Shown here: positions 22,539 to 34,690 of the stretch, piece by piece
How positions within the stretch are numbered: position 1 is the first letter of the stretch
Layout: each line of letters starts with the position of its first letter
From: Anas platyrhynchos
Taxonomy: Eukaryota; Chordata; Aves; Anseriformes; Anatidae
Direction: 5' to 3'
DNA length: 64,000 nucleotides
Assembly (NCBI RefSeq): GCF_047663525.1
Contig: NC_092613.1
Location: 5,481,501-5,545,500, forward strand
The notes under the pieces: generated by a model
The model's input: the letters and a program-made list of their open reading frames with translations, nothing else
Databases searched by the model: none
What the model was told of the DNA's origin: nothing
Translations under genes and position numbers: made by a program

Positions 22539-22873
22539 CAGACAAAAGATAAGCCGGGCTCTGGCATTCCCCGACCAGTTCCCTGATGGGCGGGCAGGCG
22601 GCTGCCGCCCTGGGCCGGGGCAGGGCCTCGCTAAATTCCCTAAACCCGGCTCCAGCAGCTCCTGGCAGGTGGAGAGGGGCTGCAGGAGGTGGCTCCCCCC
22701 TGCCCAGCTCACACCGGACCCGCTCCATCCCCTAGCCACCAGCTCCATCCCATAGCCACCACCACCGTCACCATGCCCTGTGGGATTTGTCCCAGCCCTG
22801 CCCCGTCCCCAATTTCTGGAGACCTCAGGATGCTGGGGACGAGCTGTGCGCCCAGATGTTTTTCAGCCCATGG

Positions 22874-22902
22874 TCCTGTCCTGTCCTGTCCTGTCCTGTC
22901 CT
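22874..22902. repeat. (TGTCC)n pentanucleotide repeat
   Basis: Five near-perfect copies of a five-base TGTCC unit flanked by pyrimidine-rich sequence, inside SOX13 intron 1. Confidence 0.85.
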
Positions 22903-25900
22903 CTTTCCTCTCCTCTCTGCACTTTTTCTCCTCTCCAGCCCCATGCAGCCCAGCATTAAGGACCAGTGCTGCCACCCCTGCTGCTCTCATGCTCACCCCG
23001 CACGGGACAGTGGGGACAAAGCCCCCCACCAGCCGTGGGACAACGCCAGGAGGGACAGGGGGAGCCCAGGACCGGGGACGTGTCTCTGGCACAGCAGGGG
23101 CTGAGCGTGGAGCCCAGCAGCAGCCCGGGCTCTGCGTGCCCACTGCAACCCAGCGCACCACCACCACCTACCTCTGCTCTATTTTCTGTTTTTTTTTTTT
23201 TCTGCTTTTTCTGCTTTTTTCTGCTGTTTCCCTGAACGAGGCCAGATTTTGGCCGGGACCACTGAGTGCGCACGGGGCTGCCCTAATGATGAGCCCCTTA
23301 TCTCGTTTTTTCTCTGATAAGACAACCCGGGGGGGGGGAGGCTGCCCGGGCTCTGCAGCCACCAGGCTGCATCTTTTATAACGGTCACATGCCTGCAGCG
23401 GGCCTGGCTGGTAATGGAGCATTAAATTATGGCGAGGCAGAATTTCAAACATTTCGGAGCCATCTCCCGGGCGGCATTCTTCAGGGGAAGGGCCGCAAAG
23501 GGAGCGGGACGAGGCGGTGGGGTGGGTAGCGTAAAACCCGCAGCAGCGGCTTTCTCCCTCAAAACCGACACATTTTTAGCCAAAAGCGGCTGCAAACCTG
23601 TCCCGGGTGCAAGGTGCTGGTGCGGGGCTTGGAGGCGAAGGGGACAGGGCAGTTTTGGCAGCGTCCCCGTGCCCTGCTCCCCTCCAAGCGTGTGCTTGGC
23701 TGACTCGCACAAAAGCCTTGTGGAAGCCAGGTCAAGCCGCTGCCTCCCCTGCTCATTTTTTTTTTTTTTTACTGCCCTTTCCGAGCAGCTGGGGCATCTC
23801 CGACGCCAGCCAGAGGTGCCCCCTGCACCTCCCCAGCCTCTCCTCTCCCCCACCGGTGCCAAACTGGTGGGACTGGGCAGACCAAAGGCCCTTGTTTCGG
23901 GGCTGGAGAGCTTCCAGCTTGGGACATATGGTCCTGGAGCAGGTGGGGACGGCGCGGCGGAGTGGGAGGGAGGCAGGGAGGGCTTCCAAGCCGCGGAAAA
24001 TGTTCCCAAAGTCGATGCCTTTGGCCCCGCCAACTTTCCTCCTGCTGGAGGCAGCAGCGCTGGACGAACCCACGCGTTTCTCGCGCCGAGGAGCTCTGGG
24101 GGTATGGGGCACGGCCAGATTTGGCTCCTGAAGACAGTCTCCAAAAGGCGCAGGATGGGGTAAAGGCACCGAGATTTTCCCCAGCAGGACTGTCACAAGC
24201 CGCCCTAATTTATTTCCCTTTCGTCTGTTTTTTACTGGGCTAAAACTGGGTGGAAACTGGGGATGCATCACGTAAAACTTTTTAAGCATCCCAAGTCTTC
24301 CTCCCTGCAGCACAATGAAACCCAAACCTCCAAAGCTGGTGAAAAATAAACAAGCAGAGCTCGGGACAGCCCGGCGCTGCCTGGCCAGGGCTCCACGGAC
24401 CCCCAGGACCGCCCGACCCCGGGGCCACCGCGTCTCCGGCGAGCACAAGTCCCCCGCCAGCCCCTCGGCCAGCCCCAGCTGCTGTCAGACGCACAAAACC
24501 GGGCAGCTTCGGCCCGTGGGTGTTTTCTAGCAGAGGGAAAACGAAACAAACAGCTTTCATCAATAGTTCGCAGCTTGTAGCGATGCTACGCTCAGCAGCA
24601 CGGCCGCACCAGAGGAGAACAAAAGAGGCCAGCGGGCTTCCTCCACGGCGTTGTCCAGAGCTGTAGGGAGCAACTGCCCTACCCGTGAGTGGATTTTTGT
24701 TGTTGTTTTTTTTTTTCCCAATTATTATTATTATTTTTAAAAAAGGAAAAATAAACTCGACGCGTTTTATTAGCCCGGCTGAGAACTTTCAGGGCGTAAA
24801 AGCAGAGAGCGGAGCCGCGCTGACAGCGCGCCCGCACCATCGGCCGCCGCTGCTGCGCCTGCTGAAGGGTGGCCCTCCGGTGATAAAAAATAAAAGCCCG
24901 GCTGCTTTCTGCACTCACCCGAGCACACACAAAGCCGGCCCGACACAAAACCGCGCTGGGCTTACAATGAGATGGAGCTGGAGCAAGCCGGAGCGCGGCT
25001 TCGCAGCGGCCACACAAAGCCGGGCTCACGCGGGACAGCAGGCGGCCACGGGCCACCGGTCTCCAAGCCCTCAGGTCCCCGTGGTTTGCAGGGACAGAGC
25101 CCCGAGGGTGGCCGAGAACAGCCCCAAAAACCCTTCCAAGGTTGCTCGGTTCAGTCGCAAGGCAGAGAACGGGCGGGATGGCGGAGACGAGACGGGGCCA
25201 GCTCGGGTAACCCGGCACCCACGGCACAGTGAAGGTCCCACACCCTGCAGACCACCCTCGTTGTGGGGACGCTCCGAGCCACCCCACAAGCTCGCCAGCA
25301 AACTTCAAACCCCGCAGCCCCGAGGATGCTTTGTCCACGGGACGCAGCCCGGCCCCGTGTCCCTGCCCTCGCCAGCCCACCTGCAGCCGTGGGGGCTCCG
25401 AGCCCTGCGTCGCCCCAATGCGCTCACCTTGGGGGTGCAAAATGTGCCCTGCAGCGCGCTGCCAGCTCCCAGAGCCCCCCATCCCCGACCTCTTTGCAGC
25501 CTCGGTGGCCTGGTGCCTGGCCCCAGCGAGGCTGAGTTCCAGGAAGGCAAAGGGCAGTGAGAGCTGCAGGCTCGGGTGTGCGCCCCAGGAGCCCCCCAGC
25601 AAGTAACAAATACAAAAATAAACCCACTGAGAGGCTAGATTTACCGTGCTGCTGCGGCTGGGTGCCTCGCACTGAGCGCAGAGCCCTTCCTCTGCGTCCC
25701 GTGGATGGATTAAATCCCCTCCAGCAAATAACAAGTTTACGATCTGCCCCATCCTCGCTCCGACTCGCGTGCCAGGGCACAGCTCCCCGGACATTTCGGC
25801 AGGGAGACAAAAAGCCAAGCTATTCGCCCCAGGACATCTCGCCTCCCCCAGCCCCTGGCCGGAACAAACTTTGCTCCCAGGGCTGTCCAGAGGAAGATTT

Positions 25901-26329
25901 GGGTGCTCCAATTTGGAAAGGGTAAAAAAAAAAAAAAAATAAGCAAGCAGAGAGCAGGCACGCTGGAGGTAAGAGGAATGACAGCGCTTCGCTTCGGAGA
26001 GGAAAACCGTGCCCAGCAGCCCCAACCCAAAGCACCTTCCTCCAGAAAATACATTTAGCGAGGGATAATAAATCTGTAAAAGTTTCTGATCTCCTCTCCT
26101 ACCTATTTCACTGCTCAGCAGGGACTTCTCCTCCTGCACATGAGGCCAGAAGTGATGCCAGGGGGGAGCCCAGCGCCCGCTCTGCAGCCGGGGGCTGAGC
26201 AGGAGGGCAGCGAGAAGGGAGCTGGATGCTGCTGCGAACGCGTCGCTCGCAGCCGATTTCGAAAATTGCCTTTAGCCTGCCCACGTTTGTCAAAGGACAG
26301 CAGCTATTTTTAACACAAAGCCTCTGAAA

Positions 26330-26830
26330 TCGCAGGCTTTCAAAAAAAATAAAAAAAATATAAAATAAATAAATATACTGTATCAGTGTCAACAGAATGG
26401 ATTCTGCACAAAATTAAATTGAACTAAAAGGAAATTGCATGAATTACAAACGCGAGTTATTGGCTCAATAGAAGAGTAACTGAGTGATATTATCTGGTCT
26501 GTGCTATGGAGAAAATCACATTAGCTGAGCTAATGGTCCTTTTTCACTCCTAAAATCTATTACTCCAGATTTGCTTTGGAAGTCAAGTGTTTTCCGTGCT
26601 GAAGGTACCTCACAAGATGTAACCGAGACTTGAACAATACGCAGCCACGGTCTGTAATTTTTCCTGGGTAGCATCCCTCTCTGGCAAAGAAACCCTGCAT
26701 AAAATACTGGAAATCATTAGGCTGAGGTGGAAAGAAGCAAAGCTTTGCATTTATTTGCGCATTTCGTATGAAAACCGCTCGTTTACGGCTCCCCGGGGGA
26801 TGCACCTCTCTGTTTGTCTCTTCCACCGCT
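26330..26830. promoter_or_regulatory. AT-rich island in GC-rich intron, candidate conserved enhancer
   Basis: About 500 bases of complex, non-repetitive, AT-rich sequence interrupt otherwise GC-rich intron 1. It contains homeodomain-like (TGAATTAC), octamer-like (TTTGCAT) and AT-hook-like words. An 88-codon minus-strand frame (26560-26826) crosses it but matches no family I know. The abrupt composition change in unique sequence resembles vertebrate conserved non-coding elements; conservation itself could not be tested. Confidence 0.3.
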
Positions 26831-27839
26831 AACTTTGCCCAAGTTTAACTCCCCCGACCCCACACAAGGGCCGTGTCCCGCCGCAGGTGCTACCCGAGCC
26901 GAGGGGTTACCCCAGATTGGGGTGAAAACCCCAAAACCCCCGCAGCCCTTTCCCAGCCCTCTCCACCACCCCAGCAGCTGCAGCACCCCCCAGCCCACAC
27001 CAGCTCCTCTCCCTCAGCCCCACACGACCCAAATCTCCCCGGAACAGCCCCAAAACACTGCTCCGGTGTGCGGACAGGACCTGACACAGCTCTCGGGGAG
27101 GACACAATTTCGGTGCCGAGCTTCAGCCTCCGTGGGGTCCCAGCCAGCGGCGCGCCGCGGCACTCACCCCGCTCCCCAGCGGGGCACTGCTGCTGCTGCT
27201 GCGGTTTGTCGAGGCACTTTGTAGGACCGACACCCACCCGTGTGCGGTACCACCGGCAAGTTTTCCTGCCTGGACTCCTAATTCTTCCCCGACGGTGCTG
27301 CGGGGACGCAGGGGAGGCCGGAGCGATGCTGCCACATGGCCAAAATCCCCGCTCCCCTCCGGCACCGCAGAATCAGCATCGCGTCCATCCCCTTGCAGAA
27401 CAAGGCAGGGGGGAAAGGGACACCCCCAAACCTGCACCCCTTCGGTGCTGCCGTGTCACCGACGCCCTCTGAGCAGCCCCAAACCCCCAAACCCCGCAGG
27501 ACCTTTGGGGGCACAGTGCTGGGCCCTGCCTGAGGCTGGGTGTGCGGTGTCCGCCTGTCCGGTGTCCGTCTGTCCGTGCCCAGCTGGGCGCTGACCCCCT
27601 CCCCAAACCCAGTGCCATGTCCCGGGGGGGCTGTACCCCCCCAAAAAGCAGGGGGCAGCGGGGATGGGAGCTGTGCGCCCAGGGATATGGGGACGTGGGG
27701 ACACGTCCCGCCGGGGAACCGGAGGAGAAAGCTTCCCAGCGGGGTGGCACTGGGGGGTCCTGGGGAGGGGGCTTCAGATGGGTGACACCGAGCACGGGGG
27801 GGGGATGCCCAGGGGTTAACCCCTTGCCTGCCAGCCCTG

Positions 27840-28560
27840 TGCCCGGGGGGGGGGGGGGGGAGAAGGGGGTTCCGTGGTTTAACCCCTTCCCCGCCGTGCT
27901 CCCCCCTCGCCCCCGCACGGCTCTGCGAGGGGAGTTTGCAGCCCCCGAACTTGGCAGCGGGGAGGGGGAAATCCCCGGAGCCCCCTTTTCCTTTTTTCCC
28001 CTTCTGCTTAAAAAAATAAAGGAGTTGTGGCGGAGGAGGAGGAGGGGTGGGGGGGGTCCTGCCAGGCGGTCCCCCGCAACCCAACCCAACAGGGACCGGG
28101 GACCACGACTCGGGACGGTGCCAAGCGCCCCGGGACCGTGCCCGTGCCCGTGTCCCCCCCCCCACCCCAGGGGCTGTGCCCCCTGCCCCTGCCCCGGCTG
28201 CACTCACGGCTCCGCCGCGCTGCAGCGCTGCGCCCGGGTCCCCGCCGCTGCCGGTGCCGGTGTCGGTTTTGGGGTCGGTGCCGGTTTTGGTGCCGGTTTT
28301 GGTGCTGGCTCCGGTGCTGGTGCTGGCCCCGGTGCCGCCGCGCACGGCTCAGCTCCGCTCCATGTCCCCGGCGCCTCCGCTGGGAGCTGCCCCGGCGCCG
28401 GGCGGAGAGAGGGAGCGAGGAGGAGGAGGAGGAGGAGGAGGGATGGAGGAGGAGGAGGAGGAGGAGGAGGAAGAGGAGGAGGGCCAGCAGCCCAGCCAGC
28501 CAGCAGCCGGCTCCGGGGCGGCCCCTCTGCCCCGTCCCCTCCCCTTGGGACCCCCTGGCC
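27840..28560 (-). promoter_or_regulatory. SOX13: candidate SOX13 promoter CpG island and non-coding exon 1
   Basis: Very GC- and CpG-rich block. On the minus strand a perfect donor (GCC followed by GTGAGTG, donor at 28207-28206) would end a 5' UTR exon at 28208, 15.7 kb upstream of the ATG exon. A four-codon upstream ORF (ATG at 28361-28363, TGA at 28349-28351) would lie in that exon. G-runs and GGA repeats flank it. The transcription start is not defined by sequence alone. Confidence 0.45.
28414..28485. repeat. (GGA)n trinucleotide repeat
   Basis: Two blocks of GGA/GAG triplets, about 7 and 11 copies, are separated by a short GATG interruption, upstream of the SOX13 exon-1 candidate. On the SOX13 strand they read as TCC repeats, a polypyrimidine class often found in promoters. 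Confidence 0.85.
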
Positions 28561-30255
28561 CGTGGGGGGACCCACGCGTGACACCGCCGGCAGCCCCAGC
28601 CTGGAGTCCTGGGGAAGGGGGGGAGAGGAGATGGGGGCTGAGACCCCCCAGACACCCCCAGACACCCCCGTACCCCACGTCCCACTCACACGGGAGCTCC
28701 CACAGCCCCCACGCACGGCGACAGAGGCTGGACAAAGCGGGGGCTCCATTTGTCCCCCCGTGTCCCCGTTCCCAGCGGGGACGTCCCCTCCCCGTGCCCC
28801 GGCACCCACAGCTCCCGCTGGGTGCCACCCTGCTCTGAGCCCCCTTTGGGGACCTTTGGGGGTTTCATTCCTAAGAGGAAACCTGCAGAGGGCACGGGAG
28901 GCAGGAGGGGAGAGCCAAAAGGATGGTGTGGGAAGGCAGGAGGGGGACGGGACCCTGCAAGGACCCCCATGGCTGTGCCTGGTGCTCCGGGAACCTCACC
29001 GAACCCGAGTTGGAGGGCGAGGGGCTCGCTGGGGCGCACACGTGTTGCCAAACAGGGGCCGAAATCTGTACGGTCTTATGTCAACATCGGAGGGGAACTG
29101 TTTACGTTTTGCCAACAGGGAACATTCCCATTGACTCGGAGCCGTTTCCTCCCCCCGCACCGTCGCTCTCCTCCATGGGAATTTCTTTTTCCCCGGCTTT
29201 GTTTGCAGCCCGGCCCAGGAGCACAAGACAACAGCTCGGGCTCCGGGGACTTCCGTCTGCTCCCCGTGCAGCTGCAGCAGCCCGGCGCTCCCAGCAGCCT
29301 CGCACTAACCATAAAAATGGGTCTTCAGGAGGGGTTTGGGCACCCAACCCTACTCCTTCCCCTGGGAAACCTCTGCAGTGACCATCACAAAGAAATGAGC
29401 GGAGCCGCGGTGCCGAGCCCCTAGCCAAGCAGGACACCCACCGTGGGGAGAGCACAGAAGGAAGAGCGAGGCAAGAAGTTATCGGGGAGAATTTCCCCCC
29501 TGGCATCCCCCCCCCCAAGAGGACAAAGCCCAAAGCCCAGTGGATTTGGGAGCAGATTTGGGCGGGTGGTCGGCTCTGCAGCTCTCCGGCACGCTCCCAT
29601 TTCACAGATGGCAAAACTGAGACCTGGAGAGCCATGCAGCAAACCTGCAGCGGGGCAGGATGCAGAAGTGCCCCCCCCCCCGCTATCTGTCCCCCCCCCA
29701 GCCCCTCAGAAGCCCCTTGCCCATCCTGCTGGGACAACCAGCCCCGGCCACCCTGCAGGGCCCCCAGGAGTCGCTCCGGGGGCGGAGGGAGGCGCATCCC
29801 CCGAACTGGCCAGGGAAACAATTAACAAAGGGGCCGAGGACCAAAAAACTGAGCCAAAAAGAGGGAGCCGAGGCTTTGTTCGGGTCGCCATGGCAACAGC
29901 CAGGCCGGAGCAGCAGCCACGGACTTTCACTTTCCTTTCCTGCCCACTGGTGGCCGTGGTGGCCCTGGTGGCTCGGTGGCTCCCCTGCCCGGTGCCTGGC
30001 CACTGCCACTGGTGCCAACCACGCGGTGGTCCCCTGGGTTTGGCGTCACCCCCAGACGGGTGCTGGGAGGTGGGGGCCCAACCAGCCAGCCAGGGGGGGG
30101 GACAGCACCTCTGCACGCAGGGACCCTGGCTCCTCTCCTTCCCACGTCTCCTTTGAGCCACGCCAGCTCCACCTGCATCATCTCCTCTCCAGGAGCATCC
30201 CCAGGATGGTGCAGGGCATCCCCAGGCACCATGGGGCTTCCTCGGACCCCATGTG

Positions 30256-30320
30256 GCATCCCCAGACCCCACAGAGCATCCCCAGGCCCCACAGAGCATC
30301 CCCAGACCCCACAGAGCATC
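30256..30320. repeat. 20-bp tandem repeat
   Basis: Three consecutive 20-base units beginning GCATCCCCAG at 30256, 30276 and 30296, with a partial fourth at 30316. Diverged copies lie upstream at about 30195-30255. Copies differ at one or two positions. Confidence 0.85.
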
Positions 30321-30718
30321 TCCATGACCATTGGTACGAGGTGTCAGGATGGTGCCGGGATGCTCCCCATCCCTTCAGCGGGCTCCCTTGGCTCCTGCTC
30401 CACCTCTCCCTACCTGGCAGCACCCGGGCAAGCCCCCAGGGCTGCTCCCCAGCGGTTCCTCCCCCAGCTTTCTGCTTTCCTCAGCAGAAGGAAGCTGGGA
30501 CAATGGGTGGGGGGACCAGGAAAGCTGGCGGGGGCAAAGATCCCGCTGCCGCCGGCGCAGGGGGCACGGAGGGGAAAGGCACGGCCAGCGCTCGCCTTCC
30601 TTTTCCCAAGCCCCCCCAAGCCCTCGGTGCAGCCCGCGGGGCCCCTGGCCGCAGGAGCAATGCCTCCTGCTTTGTGCTGGCTGCGAGTCCCGGCCTCCAG
30701 ATCGCAGGATGCTGTTGA

Positions 30719-30834
30719 CTGAGTCATGGAAATGGTTCAGACAATGGCTTGGCCCCTTCAGAACTGGCCGGAGGGGGCAAAGCAGGGAGAACAAATCCGA
30801 CCTTGCTTCCTGCGCGGAAGCGGGCCCATTGTTT
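30719..30834. promoter_or_regulatory. AP-1-like plus SOX-type motif group
   Basis: TGAGTCA (30719-30725) is followed by ACAATGG (30741-30747), GAACAAAT (about 30788) and CCATTGTTT (30826-30834). This lies about 2.3 kb upstream of the SOX13 CpG island, with AP-1 and HMG-box cores within 115 bases. Function is inferred from motifs only. Confidence 0.3.
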
Positions 30835-33229
30835 GCAAACGGGCATGTGCTCCGCTCCTCACCAGCCTGGGAAAGCTGCAAAACCAGCGTTAAACCGGGG
30901 GCAAAGCATCGCCCCCACGAGCTGCCCCGCGGCTCCCCCACCCCGCGCTCCTCCTGCGGCAATCTAGGAAAGACGAAGAGCAAAACACCACCGCAGCGCT
31001 TGGCCAGCTCCGGACCCGGCCACCCCAAAAAAGTCCCTTGCATGCCCAGAAAGTAGCTGGCCAGGGGGTGGGAGCAGTCCTGCGGGGCCAGCACTGCAGC
31101 CCCAGCTGTGCCGTGCCACCAGAGCGGGTTGGGAGCGAGCCTCGGGGACACGCACGCGTTGTGGTCCGGCGTCGTGGGGGTGCGCGCACACACAGGCAGG
31201 CAGACAGACGCACATCTGCAGCCCATTAAAGCCCGAGCTGATATGACAATGCGAACGGAGGAGCTCAAACTCGCTGCAAACTCGGCGGCGGCTCCGGGGC
31301 TGTCCTCGCTTCACCCCACGGCTTCTCCGTCCCGCGGCCCGGGGGGGGATGTGGCACACCAAGGGTGCTCCGTCCCTGCCCGTCGGCACCCGCCGCCTCC
31401 AAGGGAGCTCCTCGGTCTCCTCCCAGCACCAATAGATCTCAAACCGGGGGAATTCAACAGCTCCCCGTTCCCTCCTGCTCCCCAGCCTCTCCAAAATAGG
31501 GGATACCCGCACATGGTGGCCTTGGACCACCTTTGTGCAATCCCCTGCACCTGCCTCCTGCGCAGAGCCCTCGTTTCCAGCCCACGGACCCTGGTTTTGG
31601 AGCTCAGGATGGGAACAGGGCTGGGCCACGGGGGAAAAAATCACCATGAAAAGAAGCCCCAAGCCCCCAGCTCCGAGCAGGGTGGTGGGTGTGCTCCGGG
31701 AATCACCCTACCAATTATTTCCACCCAAACACCACGATTTTTCCTTGCCATTTCCGAGGTGCTTCCAGCAGCCGGGCGCCCCGTGCTGCCTTCCCGCGCG
31801 GCGCTGGCGGTGCCCTGCTGCTGCAGGGAGCCCGGTCCGCCCGCAGCTAACAGCCTCTAATCTGGGCGTAATAAATCCAAGATGCTCCGGGATGGCTCTG
31901 CAGGGAGAGCATCCCAGTCCTCCGCCACTGCTCAGAGAGAGCTCAGCCGAAAAAAAATAAAATAAATAAAATAACACAAAGTAAAACGGAGCAAATGGTG
32001 ATGCTGCAGGAAAACAGAGCTGGGGGTGGGAAGGGGCTGCAGGCACAGTTGGAGCCCGGCTGGTGCAGAGCAGAAATACCTGGGCAGGACGTTCAGGGAC
32101 GGCAGAACCCCAAAGGGAAGGCTCCCTCGTGGCAGGCACGCACACAACGCTGCGTTTGCTGGCTGTGCTGGTGAAAACCCCGGGTCTCGCCCTGCCCCGG
32201 CCCCCTCCCCTCCCACCGCAGCCACAAACCACGGGGGAGTTTTGGCAGCGTTTCCCCAACCAGGTGCGGAGAGGAGCAGCCACCAGCAGCTCTCGGGGAA
32301 GGTGCATGGCCAGGGCAGGTGCTGGAGCACAGACTGAGCACGGGGCTGGAGCAGGGACACCTCCAGGGCTTGGTTTTTGGACAGCCCCTGGCACTCACCG
32401 GTGGTTCTCTCTCTTCCAAAACCCCACGAGTACCCAGAACCCTGCTGGGGACTTTCAGCCCCCAAAATTCGATGGGGACAGCAAGCCAAGCAGCACACCT
32501 CTGGGGCTCTCCTCCCAACCTGAATGCCTCTGTTTTAAATCCGGGTGCCCAGAATTGTCCCCCCCGGAGCACAGCCCAGCAGGCTGGCCCCGTGGCTACG
32601 GCTAGCCACACACGCAGCCCCGGCTGACAGCTCCTCTCCTAGGGGAAAGGCACGGGGTGGGGGGGACGCAGGCATCCTGGCAGCCTCGTGCAAGGTCCCT
32701 GCTGCCCGCTGGCACAGCAGGACCCCCATGGGGGTCTGGGGAGCCGGCGGCCAAGGCCTGCAGCACCTCCAGGCGATGCCGTGCCCGGGGCTGGGGATGC
32801 GGATGGGGCAGGGGGCTACAAATAGGGCAGGGGGGCTCCAGATGGGGCTGAGGGCTCCAGATGGAGCTGGTGGGGGCTGAAGGAGGAGAGGAAAGGGGTG
32901 CTGATGCCAAGCAGGCTGCCCTGCAGAGCAACAAGGGGAGCGGGAGGGGATGCCCGGACCACCCAGCGGGCAGGGAGGAGGCCGGGGGGCAGCGTGGCAG
33001 CACAGCCACGTCCCCAGGCTCCCTTCGCCACCCGGGAGCGCGGCGCTGGGGGCCGAGCCCATCAGCTGGGGTTCAAAGGCAGAGCCGGGCTCCCGGGGCC
33101 GCTGCTCCCAGGCTCCGGCGCCCTCCGCCAGCCCGGCTCCACCGGGGAGCGCGGCACCGCCCGTGCCACCCACCGGCCACCGGCCGGGACCCTCCGGCGC
33201 AGCCCGACAGAGGGGCTTTTCTTGTCCCC

Positions 33230-33330
33230 CCTGCCTTTGTTTTCTATTTAGTGCTTTTGTTCTCCCCTCTTTGGTCCTTTGTTCCAGCTTGTCCTTTGTT
33301 CCGACGCCTTTGGTTTCTCGTCCCTTTGAT
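33230..33330. promoter_or_regulatory. repeated CTTTGTT / CCTTTGAT motifs (SOX/TCF-LEF like)
   Basis: CCTTTGTTC occurs at 33276-33284 and 33293-33301, related CTTTTGTT and CTTTGTTTT words lie just upstream, and CCTTTGAT (the TCF/LEF core) is at about 33323-33330. The stretch is T-rich and could be fortuitous simple sequence. Confidence 0.25.
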
Positions 33331-34690
33331 GCTTTGTCACTCCCTTCATCTTGGTGCTTTGCTCTCTGCCCGGATTTTTAAGCTGGCGGTTGTTTTCTCT
33401 CCCCGCTCTGTGCTTGGCATTTTTATCCTTTCTCCTGCCTCGTCCACTCCTCGGGTCACATGGGCCCGGCCCGGATTGTCTTCAAATCCCCATTTGTCTT
33501 GTTTTGGTGCCTGGATTTCCCTGCCTTTATGTCCTTTCTTAAGAGACTCTCAGAGATTTTTTTTCCTTCCCCTCACCGAGGAAAGTAGGGGGGGATCGGG
33601 CTTAATTAATTAGCCAGCGTAATCTTTAGATGCGTGGCACCGCGGGACGTGTGGAGCATTATTACTAATCGCTATTATTGTTATTAGGATGTTAAGGGTT
33701 AGCGAGGGTTTAAACACCAGCTAATTGCAGCAAAGAGCTCCGGCTTGGAGAAATTGGATCGGGGGAACCCGGGCTGGTTTTCGGATGCCAGGCTCGGGAG
33801 AGGAGGCTCTGCAAAGGGAGAGGATGAGCAGAGGAGCTGCTGTCCCTACAGGGCTGCAGGGACCAGGCTGTGCTGACCCAGCCCCAGGGGTGCAGGGCTT
33901 TAATTTTGGGGGAGCAGCCGCTGCTGCGCTGCCTCGAGGCGCTGCTCACGGCACGTGCGTGAAGGCGACCGCAGCATCAGATAGCGGGCGGTCAGGCCCC
34001 GGGGAGCCGTTTTCCTTTCAGAGCAAGTGTACGACACTTGCTTCGCTTTGATTTAATGCCCCAAATATTTCCCCTCGTGTTTTTTTTTTCCCCCCGCTGA
34101 GGTGGTGGCGCTGGGGCTTGGGCCGGGTAAGGAAGCGGCCGGGCGCAACCCTGCTCGCCGCAGCATCTCCGCTCGTGCTGCCAACAAAAATCGGGGCTCC
34201 TGCCTCCCCAGCCCCCCAAAAACACAGCAGCATCCCCCCCCCGGGCACGCTGCGTCCCCAGCATCTGCATCTCGCTGCAGCACCAGCTGTTAGGGGGAGG
34301 AAGCAGCCCAAGTTAGCAACAGGATGCGCCCTCAGATAACGTGATCGATATCAGCACGCAGCTTTTCAAGTCAGCGCTGAGCCCCCCCCCTGCTCAACTG
34401 GGTGTCTCGGGAGATCGGCACCGATACCAGGTCCCTTTTTGCCTCTGCCTTCACAACACCCCGAGCTCTCCCCTCGCCAGCCACTTACAGTAACTGGGTG
34501 ACGTCCCCGTGGCTTGTGGCGGCGTAGGAGGGACGGGTTTCCGAGCACGGGACCGGAGGGAAAAGGAGAGGCGATGCTGGGAGAGTGCTGGGAGCTGGTG
34601 GGATGTCACCGGGGGGCTTTGGGGACATCGCTCCCTGCCCACACGGCTGGGGCAGAGAGCTGCAGGCTGCCTGCTTTGATAACAGACCCT

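Larger units (their letters stand above)
12540..28207 (-). other. SOX13: SOX13 first intron (inferred)
   Basis: The acceptor before the ATG exon (12540-12541) and the donor-like GTGAGTG at 28207 bound a ~15.7 kb GC-rich region without recognisable coding exons. It contains SOX-motif groups near 13.4 and 22.5 kb, short tandem repeats near 22.4 and 22.9 kb, an AT-rich island at 26.3-26.8 kb, and many chance open frames produced by high GC. The 5' boundary depends on the exon-1 candidate being right. Confidence 0.5.

Noticed and set aside
24679-26139. 486-codon minus-strand open frame
   Set aside because: It has low-complexity composition, no recognisable domain, and lies in GC-rich SOX13 intron sequence where stop codons are scarce. 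It also ends in a poly-Lys/Asn stretch encoded by a T/A-run.
26560-26826. 88-codon minus-strand frame in the AT-rich island as a real small protein
   Set aside because: It is less biased than other chance frames, but I recognise no family, and no splice or promoter context supports it. I kept the island as a regulatory candidate instead.
27278-28345. 355-codon minus-strand frame with a TGTGT-like repeat start
   Set aside because: It overlaps the SOX13 exon-1 candidate; repeats of GGTTTTGGTGCC create the Thr/Gly-rich N-terminus. There is no evidence of translation.
27542-29134. 530-codon plus-strand open frame
   Set aside because: It spans the GC-rich promoter island and its GGA repeats, giving Gly/Pro/Arg/Glu runs with no domain. 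Length is explained by composition.
31175-31225. CACACA/CAGGCAGACAGAC microsatellite-like stretch as a functional element
   Set aside because: It is a short imperfect simple repeat with no further feature.
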